A stretch of DNA of 64,000 bases from Hanleya hanleyi (taxonomy: Eukaryota; Mollusca; Polyplacophora; Lepidopleurida; Hanleyidae). The notes beneath the pieces are model-generated. The model saw only the letters and a list, made by a program, of their open reading frames with translations, searched no databases and was not told the DNA's origin. Positions 54,034-64,000 of the stretch are shown here, piece after piece (positions within the stretch are counted from its first letter, which is position 1; each line of letters opens with the position of its first letter). Both the position numbers and the translations under genes were made by a program. The DNA is taken from contig JAVTVY010016079.1 in the NCBI GenBank assembly GCA_036873755.1, positions 1-64,000 of the forward strand, written 5' to 3'.

Positions 54034-56756
54034 AGTGTTGTTAGGATCTTGACCGAGCTGGTCAAGACCCAGTTTCTCCCACGTCGGTATGTATTCCATA
54101 CTATCATACACGAAGATAATTCTAGGTTGCTAGACAGTTTGACCCGGTCCGGAGTTTCATTGTCTAGGTTGATCCAAAACCCGTTCCTTTGTTACGCTCA
54201 ACAAAGACCAGGTCGCTCTTGCCTGGCCATTCCATTGTCTCCTTCAGACAAAAGAATTCTTTACCACAGGTTATTTCGCCTGTCTATCGGTACCACATAT
54301 CTCTTCCAAAAAGGAAAGCTAATAAACAACGTGGACATAGTTTATTTAATTCCGTGCCCGATCTATTTGTGGGGCGAATGTTGGATTCGTTTGAGTCGGC
54401 CACGTGTTTAGTGTCTTTGGACGTACGTCGCTAAATACTTGGGGCGGAGATTTTAAATTCTCTTGAAATGATCGTCTGACGATGTTCTTCTAAAAGTCTT
54501 TATGAAATCTCATGTTTAACAAATAACACAGTCCTGCATTAGGCCAGTGTGTAGTCAATATTACGTCTTCACACAAACTTTGAGTTACGACCCGGTGTGT
54601 TTGAGGTAGGCTTTTATTAGCCTCCAACATTCCGTTTTGTTCGGTCAGTATGGAGCCTATTGTGATGTACTTTAAACGAACAAGTTTTTGTTTCGTTGTT
54701 TCATGATTTTATCCACTGAATTGTTGTATAAATTACCAGGATTGTGGGAACTACCCTCGTTTTGACGCGGGAGGTTCGGTTTTTCTCCGCCGGGGAAATC
54801 CGAGTCTTTATAAGCAGTCCGTCAATGTTTCATGTTGTTGTTGTATGTTTTGTTCGGACTTTGATTGTTCTCACCTGCATCCATTCAATTCTGTGGCGTA
54901 CCAAGAAGGTAATTTCTTGTTATATCAAGTATTATTATGTGATTTTGATATCCTGTCTTCAAGAGAGATCTTACGGAGGTTTTATTCTGCCTCTCTTGTT
55001 TACGTGTTTGTTGTTTTTGTGTACGTAACCATATCATCTCAACCCTATGTAAACGATGTTATAATAATAGCATAAATGGATGTTACGGGGCTTCAATGCT
55101 ACGACTATTTATTGCATTTTAATGAGCGTCTTTGCTGATCTCTTTATGTGATGAAGGGTGTGTCGATCAACAAAGGGATCACGTGTTGGTTATCGTGAGT
55201 AAGTAATTCTATTACCCACTGTTTATTGTGATTCTGTGCTATGCTTTGATACACAATTTGGTTTTATACATGTGATTTGTTTTGATTCTCACCAAGCTGT
55301 TCCATCTGTATACTGGGTTACGCTTATAATTCAGATGGTCTTATGCACTAATTTTATTTTCTTCCCTATGAGAAAATTTAAAATTTTACTAGCGTGAGTG
55401 GGAATCTATTGGTCCGGCCAAGGTTTAAGCCTAATGACACGTAAGTCGTGAAGTCTTCTATGGTTTCTTTCTACCAAGTTTGTATTACCAGTACAGTCTA
55501 CTAGAGCATCAAACTGCTCTTTAGTAATGTTCTTACTGTTCTTCCGCTTCTCGACAAATTTGTTCGTGTTAGGTCATTTCAAATTCAAAATTTTTGAATA
55601 ACCTCATTTTCCTGCCGGCGAGAGACCTTAAATGTTTTTCCTCTCTTCGGGAATTTAAAAATCCTTTAAGGATTTGTTTTGGTTTCCTGGAAAAATCTTT
55701 GTTCTGGATGTCGATTGTGTGACTTTTTGGTTATTGATAGTAACATTGTTGTAAATGTTTAATATTCTCTCCATATAAAACTCCAGTACTGAATCTCATG
55801 TACAGGAGACAAATTACATCGGGAGAGGTCATAATGTAACCATATTCATTGACACATTATTTCATGTTCACTGACACAAAGATCCATAATCCCATTTATC
55901 TCATTGAGCTTACATTTGGTGATTAACGCTACAAACATTTAATATGTTCATCTCTACTGCGTTTAAAGAGAAGGAAAATTTATTACATTCGACTTCGGGG
56001 TTACTGTTTGCAACGCCCTTCGGTTACGTCGTGTACTTTTATAAGTTTGTATCCTGCTCCAGTTTGAGCATGTATATACATTAAGTTGTTGTGAATTAGG
56101 AAATCACTACGTTGTTTATCATATACAACGTTTCTCGCATTTTTCACATTACGCTTTCCTATTACACCTTTGACGGCATGTTCATTACGCCGTCATGTGT
56201 CTCTCATACACCTGTGCGTCGTTCTATTACATCGGTTAGACGTTTCCGGTACGCCATAACGCCGTTTGTCACGTCATTTCTTCATTTGCGAGATGCATAT
56301 TTTATATCCATTCATCGGCACCCCCTTTGATTCTTCATCGTCGGTCATCGGCGGGAGGGGAAGTCCGTTCGTTTGGCGTCATCTTTCCACTTGTATCAAT
56401 TCTTCTCGGGTTTTTCACATTGTGATTTACTTAGGTTCGTCGTTACTCTACGAAGAGAGTCCTGTCCAGACCTTGTTGTTTCCAGTCTGGAGTTCAGAAT
56501 ATCAAAATTGTATTACAATCAGCAGTATTTGGTCAAATACTGTTATATGGAATAGGTCTTTGGATTATGGACGTGGATATTCTCTGAGGACGACGGCGGG
56601 AATGTGAATGATGGACTAGTCACCTTTAATTGAATTCAGCACAGTGTTGTTTTAACAAAGAACCATGTTGACTTTAACACACAAACATTGTGTTGAGATC
56701 CATTTACCTTAGGATTGTGCTTAAACAACACAATGTTTTCGTGGTGTACTTGGACA
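54034..56756 (+). other. Element D middle region, no readable RT
   Basis: By comparison with B, gag C-terminus, RT and RNase H should lie here. No YxDD, LPKG-like or TDAS motif could be read in any frame; many stops are present. The region is AT-rich and either highly decayed or replaced. Confidence 0.5.
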
Positions 56757-57813
56757 GTTTTTCCGGCTTTCTCCATCAAGTACTTTATTCCTGTACAGAC
56801 CGTTGCACCAATGGTTACACTTTGACATTATGGTTCTGTCATCAACCTTAAGGTTGTTTATTATATGTAGGACCTTACTTGCTACGTTCCTATATTGGTC
56901 CTGGTGCCGAGGACGTGATACCGTCCCCGATTCTATTTCCCTCGCAATTGACTTCCTCCTTCACCTTCACCAGGATAGGGAGTTTCATATTAGCACCATG
57001 GAGGGCTATCGATCTGCTCTGGCTAGCGTGTTACGTCTTACCTTTGGTACCGACTTTAGCCTTAACGATTATATCTCTGCGCTTATTCGCGCCTTCGCAT
57101 TACAGTCGCGTTGTACTCGCCAACTGTTACCGAAATAGGATATCGGTATGGTTCTGTGTGCCCTGATTTACCATCTTGTGAACCCTTAGAGTCCGCGTCT
57201 ATAAAGCTGTGTCTTATGAGACGGCCTTTGTGGCGGCGTTTGCTTTGACGTCCAGAGTGTCTCATCTTTATGCTCTTTAAAGATCTTCTATGACCTGGAC
57301 AGCGGATTGGTCTTGCATTCTTTTCGGCCCATTCCTGAATTTATTGCCAAAAATGAGTCTGTTCGTTCAGGTCCGTGCGCTCAACGTCGTACTCCATTCC
57401 TGCGTTGTCAGACTTTGTACATGGCCTCGGGGTCGATCTTCTGCCAGATCGTGTTCGAGCCTTCCATCACTATCTTACTCGTACCGATTTCGTCGGCTAC
57501 GGTTATCATATCCCTTCGCCGGTCAGCAAGGCTTGATATTTAAAAAAGCCGCGTAGTTGAAGAAGACCATAAAATAGTCTTATCAATTGCCAGAAGGTAG
57601 ATATACTATTGACGCCCCCACTACTGGCTTCCACGTCTTCTAATGTGTTTCGTACCATCGCTACACATGGCCTTTATGGAAGAACTTGTCCCTTCATGAT
57701 ATTGTCCAGTTCTTGTGTCTGGACTGCAAATTCCACGTTCACAAATTTCTATCTGTGTGATATGTCAGTGCAGTCAGATAGTGTGACCACGCTTAGGCCA
57801 CTAAGGGCTACCT
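56757..57813 (+). pseudogene. Pol end and tyrosine recombinase of element D
   Basis: FSGFLHQVLYSC and LWFCHQP near 56762 resemble the post-RNase H domain of B. IDFLLHLHQDREFHISTMEG and YRSALASVLRLTFG are the recombinase core-binding domain (56803-57138). LTSRVSHLYAL (stop follows) holds the box I Arg, SSNVFRTIATHGLYG has Asn where B has His, and TFTNFYLCDMS has the tyrosine. Frame breaks occur near 57138, 57280 and 57530. Confidence 0.72.
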
Positions 57814-57892
57814 AGCACGTGGTAAGTTCTTTCAAGAAGAGAGGGGGGAGCAGAATTTGTCACCATTGCAGCAAGGCAGCCATCTTGCTCCA

Positions 57893-57965
57893 GGGAAGCT
57901 AGCTCAAATGGTAGAGCGCTCGCTTTGCAGGCGAGAGGTACCGGAATCGTTTCCCGGGTTCTCCA
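57893..57965 (+). tRNA. tRNA-Ala(TGC)-like sequence inside DIRS element D
   Basis: Same 73-nt cloverleaf as in element A, with loop TTTGCAG (anticodon TGC) closed by CTCGC/GCGAG, and T-loop ATCGTTT. The acceptor and T-stem mismatches are the same as in A, so both derive from one insert in the ancestral element. Confidence 0.55.
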
Positions 57966-58479
57966 AGCCAACATTTGTCTCAAGTATGTTTCAATTTTAA
58001 AACTTCATCATGATCGTCTTTGAAGGAAGGAATAAGTCGGATAGACGACCATGGACTCTAATCATCAATCTAAATGGTCTGACACTTTGAGAGTTTTAAT
58101 CTTTGCCTTAACTACGGTTTTGCTTGTGTCTTTCAGCTTGAAACTCACTTTCTTCTGGATGATCTCAGCTGTGTCTCCTACGCTCAACTCACAAGACAAG
58201 TTGGACGTAAGTCATTGGTGGATTGAGAATGGCGTGGCTTGGCGCCCTCTAAGACCAAGAAGACCTAACAACCCGAGTGGTAGAGGATCCTGACATCTTG
58301 GTAGAGTTTACATATCACACCACGAGCACAGCTACATGGATGGAGGCACTCAAGAATAAGTATATTCTGTATCATATCCATGATTTACCCTTTTAAGGGA
58401 GACACTCAAAAGATAAGTTAGATTAGTATCTTCTGTTACTACTCCATATTACCCTCGGCTTTGCCGGCCAGGTTTCTTT

Positions 58480-59255
58480 TGTTGAGATTTATGGAAGAAC
58501 CTGCCCCTCCTTGACATAGTCCAGTCTTGTCTGGACGGCGAACTCCACGTTCACCAATTTCTATCTTAGAGATATCAGTCCAGTCAGATATGATGACCAC
58601 GCTTGGGCCGCGTATAGATGCCCAGCACGTGGTCAACTAAATTTTTTTAAAAAAAAAAGGGGGGGGCGGCATTTTGAATCATCGCAGCAAATCTGCAAAT
58701 TGCTGTATCATCTCATCTCATTCATACTATTGGTCCACATTTGATTGATCACATATTGAAGGAAGAAATAAGTCAGATGGACGACCTTGGATCCTCTAAG
58801 AGATGTCGGACACTAAATCATTACTCTAAGATGCCTGACTCCATGGTGAGTGTGATCTTTACCTTAATTGCAGTTTTGATTGTGTCTTACAGGTTGAATC
58901 TGACTTCCTTCTCATGATCTCAGCTGCGTCATCTACGATCAACTCCCAAGAAGCAAGTTGGACGTAGACGTTTGTGGACTGAGAGTGGTGTGGCTTGGCG
59001 ACCTCTAGGCACGGACCAGTTATGCTTCACCCGGATTTAGGAACAGCCAAGAATCTGCATACAGATAAGCCTTACCAAGTAGACCTACATCCCTAGTGGT
59101 ACGGGTCCCTTTCTCTTGGTATAGATGGCTTCCCGAGTAGACCCAACAACTCTATGGGTAGGGGTCCTTTCTCGGTAGAAAATACTTCCACACCACGAGC
59201 ACAGCTACATGGCTGTAGACAATCAAGATAAGTACAACTGTATCTTATCCACATT
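58480..59255 (+). repeat. Second copy of the recombinase 3' module in element D
   Basis: Repeats about 57660-58385 in order, without the tRNA-like insert, exactly as in element A. Confidence 0.72.
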
Positions 59256-59403
59256 TTAACCTTTTTACTGTCATTGACCAGGGTTTCAATTGTTTGATTA
59301 TTGATGTCTCATATCCATGTCTGTGTCTTCCCAGCGGTTACTTAGCCTGCCTTTGAATCTGCTACTTGGCCGAGGTTTCCCTCCTTCCACCTGTTGGTAC
59401 TGA

Positions 59404-59498
59404 GGCAATAATTGAAGCAGGTTTACGATTTAGGCAACGAATATTAAACATTTACAAACAATGTTTCTATTCGTAACTAAATCAAACCTGCTTCAATT
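59404..59498. repeat. Internal complementary region of element D
   Basis: Reverse complement of the left tip (CGATTTAGGCAACGAAT) joined to that of the right tip (ATTAAACATTTACAAACAAT). Confidence 0.85.
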
Positions 59499-59565
59499 TA
59501 ATGCGCCCTCCCGTCCTTCCCCTCAGACCGCGGCCTAGTTCACTACTGGTCTCGGTTATTACAAT

Positions 59566-59790
59566 GAGAAAGAGGGAGAGAATGGGCTGTGCATTGTCTT
59601 ATATAGTAACCACGTTGGGAAGAGTGAGAGCTCTCCTAGGGGCGGATAACTCTCTCTCCTAGGGGAGATAATTTTTAGTTTTAACTTCCGTTTTCTACGT
59701 TTGATTGTGCATTTAAATGGAGTTTAAAGGCAATAATTGAAGCAGGTTTGATTTAGTTACGAATAGAAACATTGTTTGTAAATGTTTAAT
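59566..59790. repeat. Right inverted terminal repeat of element D
   Basis: GAGAAAGAGGGAGAGAATGG through TTTGTAAATGTTTAAT; inverted match to 53437-53638 plus a unique outer tip. Confidence 0.85.
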
Positions 59791-62700
59791 ATTGATAGGT
59801 AATGTCTAGGATGAGGGCCATTGTGGGCTGGGAGTTCCTCTATACCTTTGACAAGGAGTTTACTGATAGGTAATGTCTCGGATGAGGGCCAGCAGTGTGG
59901 GCTGGGTGTTCCTCTATACCTTTGACAAGGAGTTTACTGATAGGTAATGTCTAGGATGAGGGCCAGTGTGGGCTGGGTGTTCCTCTATACCTTTGACAAG
60001 GAGTTTACTGGTAGGTAATGCCTAGGATGAGGACCAGTGTGGACTGGGTGTTCCTCTATACCTTCGACAAGGAGTTTACTGATAGGTAATGTATAGGATG
60101 AGGGCCAGTGTGGGCTGGGAGTTCCTCTATACCTTTGACAAGGAGTTTACTAATAGGTAAATGTCTAGGATGAGAGCCATTGTGGGCTGGGAGTTTCTCT
60201 ATACTTTTGACAAGGAGTTTACTGATAGGTAAATGTCTAGGATGAGGGCCAGTGTGGGCTGGGAGTTCCTCTATACCTTTGACAAGGAGTTTACTGATAG
60301 GTAATGTCTAGGATGAGAGCCATTGTGGGCTGGGAGTTTCTCTATACCTTTGACAAGGAGTTTACTGATAGGTAAATGTCTAGGATGAGAGCCATTGTGG
60401 GCTGGGAGTTTCTCTATACCTTTGACAAGGAGTTTACTGATAGGTACATGTTTAGGATGAGAGCCATTGTGGGCTGGGAGTTTCTCTATACCTTTGACAA
60501 GGAGTTTACTGATAGGTAATGTCTCGGATGAGGGCCAGCAGTGTGGGCTGGGTGTTCCTCTATACCTTTGACAAGGAGTTTACTGATAGGTAATGTCTAG
60601 GATGAGGGCCAGTGTGGGCTCGGAGTTCCTCTATACCTTTGACAAGGAGTTTACTGATAGGTAAATGTCTAGGATGAGGGCCAGTGTGAGATGGGTGTTC
60701 CTCTATACCTTTGACAAGGAGTTTACTGATAGGTAATGTCTAGGATGAGGGCCATTGTGGGATGGGTGTTCCTCTATACCTTTGACAAGGAGTTTACTGA
60801 TAGGTAAATGTCTAGGATGAGGGCCAGTGTGAGATGGGTGTTCCTCTATACCTTTGACAAGGAGTTTACTGATAGGTAAATGTCTAGGATGAGGGCCATT
60901 GTGTGGGATGGGTGTTCCGCCATACCTCTGACAAGGAGTTTACTGACAGGTAAATGTCTAGGATGAGGGCCATTGTGGGCTGGGTGTTCCTCTATACCTC
61001 TGACAAGAGTTTACTGACAGGTAAATGTCTAGGATGAGGGCCATTGTGGGCTGGGTGTTCCTCTATACCTTTGACAAGGAGTTCACTGATAGGTAATGTC
61101 TCGGATGAGGGCCAGTGTGGGCTGGGTGTTCCTCTATACCTTTGACAAGGAGTTTACTGATAGGTAATGTCTAGGATGAGGGCCAGTGTGGGCTGGGAGT
61201 TCCTATATACCTTTGACAAGGAGTTTACTGATAGGTAAATGATTGTCTAGGATGAGGGCCAGTGTGGGCTGGGAGTTCCTCTATACCTTTGACAAGGAGT
61301 TTACTGATAGGTAAATGTCTAGGATGAGGTCCAGTGTGGGCTGGGAGTTCCTCTATACCTTTGACAAGGAGTTTACTGATAGGTAAATGATTGTCTAGGA
61401 TGAGGGCCAGTGTGGGCTGGGAGTTCCTCTATACCTTTGACAAGGAGTTTACTGATAGGTAATGTCTAGGATGAGGGCCATTGTGGGCTCGGAGTTCCTC
61501 TATACCTTTGACAAGGAGTTTACTGATAGGTAAATGTCTAGGATGAGGGCCAGTGTATGGTGTTCTGTTTTTACCTTTGACAAGGAGTTACTGATAGTAA
61601 TGTCTAGATGAGGGCCATTGTGGGATGGGTGTTCCTCTATACCTTTGACAAGGAGTTTACTGATAGGTAATGTCTAGGATGAGGGCCAGTGTGAGATGGG
61701 TGTTCCTCTATACCTTTGACAAGGAGTTTACTGATAGGTAATGTCTAGGATGAGGGCCATTGTGGGATGGGTGTTCCTCTATACCTTTGACAAGGAGTTT
61801 ACTGATAGGTAAATGTCTAGGATGAGGGCCAGTGTGAGATGGGTGTTCCTCTATACCTTTGACAAGGAGTTTACTGATAGGTAAATGTCTAGGATGAGGG
61901 CCATTGTGGGATGGGTGTTCCGCCATACCTCTGACAAGGAGTTTACTGACAGGTAAATGTCTAGGATGAGGGCCATTGTGGGCTGTGTGTTCCTCTATAC
62001 CTTTGACAAGGAGTTTACTGATAGGTAATGTCTCGGATGAGGGCCAGTGTGGGCTGGATGTTCCTCTATACCTTTGACAAGGAGTTTACTGATAGGTAAT
62101 GTCTAGGATGAGGGCCAGTGTGGGCTGGGAATTTCTCTATACCTTTGACAAGGAGTTTACTGATAGGTAAATGTCTAGGATGAGGGCCAGTGTGGGCTGG
62201 GAGTTCCTCTATACCTTTGACAAGGAGTTTACTGATAGGTAAATGTCTAGGATGAGGTCCAGTGTGGGCTGGGAGTTCCTCTATACCTTTGACAAGGAGT
62301 TTACTGATAGGTAAATGATTGTCTAGGATGAGGGCCAGTGTGGGCTGGGAGTTCCTCTATACCTTTGACAAGGAGTTTACTGATAGGTAATGTCTAGGAT
62401 GAGGGCCATTGTGGGCTGGGAGTTCCTCTATACCTTTGACAAGGAGTTTACTGATAGGTAAATGTCTAGGATGAGGGCCAGTGTGGGCTGGGTGTTCCCC
62501 TATACCTTTGACAAGGAGTTTACTGATAGATAATGTCTAGGATGAGGGCCAGTGTGGACTGGGTGTTCCTCTATACCTTTGACAAGGAGTTTACTGATAG
62601 GTAATGTCTAGGATGAGGGCCAGTGTGGGATGGGAGTCCCTCTATACCTTTGACAAGGAGTTTACTGGTAGGTAATGTCTAGGATGAGGACCAGTGTGGG

Positions 62701-63090
62701 CTGGGAGTTCCTCTATACCTTCGACAAGGAGTTTGCTGATAGGTAATGTTTAGGATGAGGGCCAGTGTGGGCTGGGAGTTCCTCTATACCTTCGACAAGG
62801 AGTTTGCTGATAGGTAATGTTTAGGATGAGGGCCAGTGTGGGCTGGGTGTTCCTCTATACCTTTGACAAAGAGTTTACTGATAGGTAATGTCTAGGATGA
62901 GGGCCATTGTGGGCTGGGTGTTCCTCTATACCTTTGACAAGGAGTTTACTGATAGGTAATGTCTAGGATGAGGGCCAGTGTGGGCTGGGTGTTCCTCTAT
63001 ACCTTTGACAAGGAGTTTTCTGATAGTTAATGACTAGGATGAGAGCCAGTGTGGACTGGGAGTTCCTCTATACCTTTGACAAGAGTTGAC
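59791..63090 (+). repeat. Exon-derived 71-72-bp minisatellite, right block (about 46 copies)
   Basis: Continues the array after element D. Variant units include CGTCTCGG-type starts, GGTAAATGATTGTCTAGG (76 bp) and a CGCCATACCTCTGAC type. Longer-period duplication is visible: the CGCCATACC unit with its neighbours recurs near 60920 and 61920. The array ends in a degraded unit at about 63090. No POLR3E exon is seen after it. Confidence 0.95.
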
Positions 63091-63099
63091 TGTCCTAGT

Positions 63100-63600
63100 T
63101 ACAGTCAAGTTTTTTTTTGTGAGTGGATACCCTAGGTGATGATGATGTGTCCAATGTTCGTGGTCAAAAGATGGGAAATCATTGATAATTTAAAAAAAAT
63201 GTGAGTGTTATGTTAGAGGAAAAAGATGTTGCATACCAAAATTGATGTCAAATGTCAAGGTCACTGTGGCCCCAAAATCAAGCATTTATTAATAACTGCA
63301 ATTTTTTTGTGTGAGTGTACTAGCAGAAGACAATGTGTTGCTACAAAAAGTGAGGTCAAAGTCAAAGGTCAAGGTCACAGTGGCACAAAAATCTGGAAAT
63401 CATTGAAAATTAGTGGATACATTAGCAGGACATCTTTTGTTCACAAAAATAGAGGTCAAGGTTCAAACATGAGAAAATAGTTGAAAATCTCAATTCGCTA
63501 TTATAACTCCATGTCAGGGCTGTGAAATTTTTGTATATGACCAAGCTGTGGTAACCAAGAAACTTATCCATTTGAGTTGTGATCACTCTAGTTCTAGGTT
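63100..63600. repeat. Diverged tandem GTCAAAGGTCAAGGTCAC-type repeats
   Basis: Three or so units of about 110-130 bp share GATGTTGCATACC-like, AGGTCAAGGTCAC-GTGGC and AAATCATTGAAAAT stretches. The remaining 63600-64000 shows nothing recognisable. Confidence 0.6.
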
Positions 63601-64000
63601 GGAGATGGTGTTTAAACTTTGGCTATAGCTTAACATTAAGAGGGAAGAAACTCGCTGTTTCAAAATGTCAAGAGTCACTGAAAACCCAAACAAGGCAATG
63701 ATATTATTCCATGCACAGAATGCGAGTTATTATTCAAAAACGAATAAAAAGAAGAAAAAAAAACAACGAAAAACCAGAAACCACCCCAAGGCAATGATGT
63801 ATTTTGAGAAAGTTAATTGTTGCGCTTCAATTTTATATCTTGTTTAATGTTGTGCGGGCACGGATTGAAGCCAGTTTTGGCTAATGTTAACAGTAGAATG
63901 AAAGTTCTCTTCAATCTAATGATAACATCACTCCACCTTATTGTCCACTATGGAGCAGCGGCAGTTCCATCAAGGAGAAAATGTGTCCTGTGTGCGGAAA

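Larger units (their letters stand above)
53437..59790 (+). mobile_element. DIRS-like retrotransposon D (same family as A), complete
   Basis: 6354 bp inserted in the minisatellite. Terminal repeats 53437-53638 and 59566-59790 are inverted with different outer tips; the internal complementary region lies at 59404-59498 with junction GCAACGAAT|ATTAAACATT. It has a decayed gag start (53775), a decayed pol end near 56757-56900, a recombinase region (56803-57813), a tRNA-Ala-like insert and a duplicated 3' module. No RT could be read between 54.4 and 56.7 kb. The bases just outside the ends join to GAGTTT+ATTGATAG, one change from the repeat's GAGTTTACTGATAG, so there is no short target duplication. 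Confidence 0.88.

Noticed and set aside
61708..61926. 72-codon repetitive minus-strand ORF
   Set aside because: Antisense translation of the exon-derived minisatellite.

Overview
This is a stretch of animal nuclear genome, most likely from a mollusc or another lophotrochozoan. The signs are two intron-rich metazoan genes with short exons and GT-AG introns, several families of DIRS tyrosine-recombinase retrotransposons, tRNA-headed SINEs ending in GTGAGTGAGT-type tails, and satellite and MITE repeats. Phylum is an inference from repeat style; no species can be named.

Two host genes run in opposite directions. On the minus strand, from 28498 down to the left edge, lies a CLCN7-type lysosomal chloride/proton exchanger. 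Sixteen exons (571 codons) can be placed, from the start codon through the whole membrane domain; the exons for the cytosolic CBS domains lie beyond the left edge. On the plus strand, from 28356 past the right edge, lies POLR3E (RNA polymerase III subunit RPC5). Thirteen exons (404 codons plus 2 nt) can be placed, roughly the N-terminal half. The genes overlap head-to-head: each first coding exon lies inside, or at the edge of, the other gene's transcribed 5' region, with the two donors about 30 bp apart. A TCACGTGA (CLEAR-like) palindrome sits between the outer transcription starts.

The introns are filled with mobile DNA. Element A (1-2961) is the right part of a DIRS element. Element B (7386-13853, minus) is a nearly complete DIRS element with gag, RT, RNase H and tyrosine recombinase in broken frames. 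Element C (42198-48956) is an old DIRS element of another family. Element D (53437-59790) is a complete copy of the A family. B, C and D show inverted terminal repeats plus the internal complementary region that marks DIRS elements; A shows the same at its right end. CLCN7 intron 1 also holds a gypsy-type LTR element lacking gag and protease (21658-26098) and a SINE with a 15-bp target duplication (27618-27990). Smaller foldback elements and MITEs occur throughout.

Tandem repeats dominate two POLR3E introns. Intron 6 has a 16-bp minisatellite (34.66-37.59 kb) followed by an approximately 165-bp satellite (37.64-38.66 kb). After exon 13 an unusual 71-72-bp minisatellite (52377-53436 and 59791-63090, roughly 60 copies) is built from the last 68 nt of exon 13 plus the first 4 nt of its intron, so each copy carries a splice donor and a mini-ORF. 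Element D splits this array exactly between two copies of a seven-unit block.
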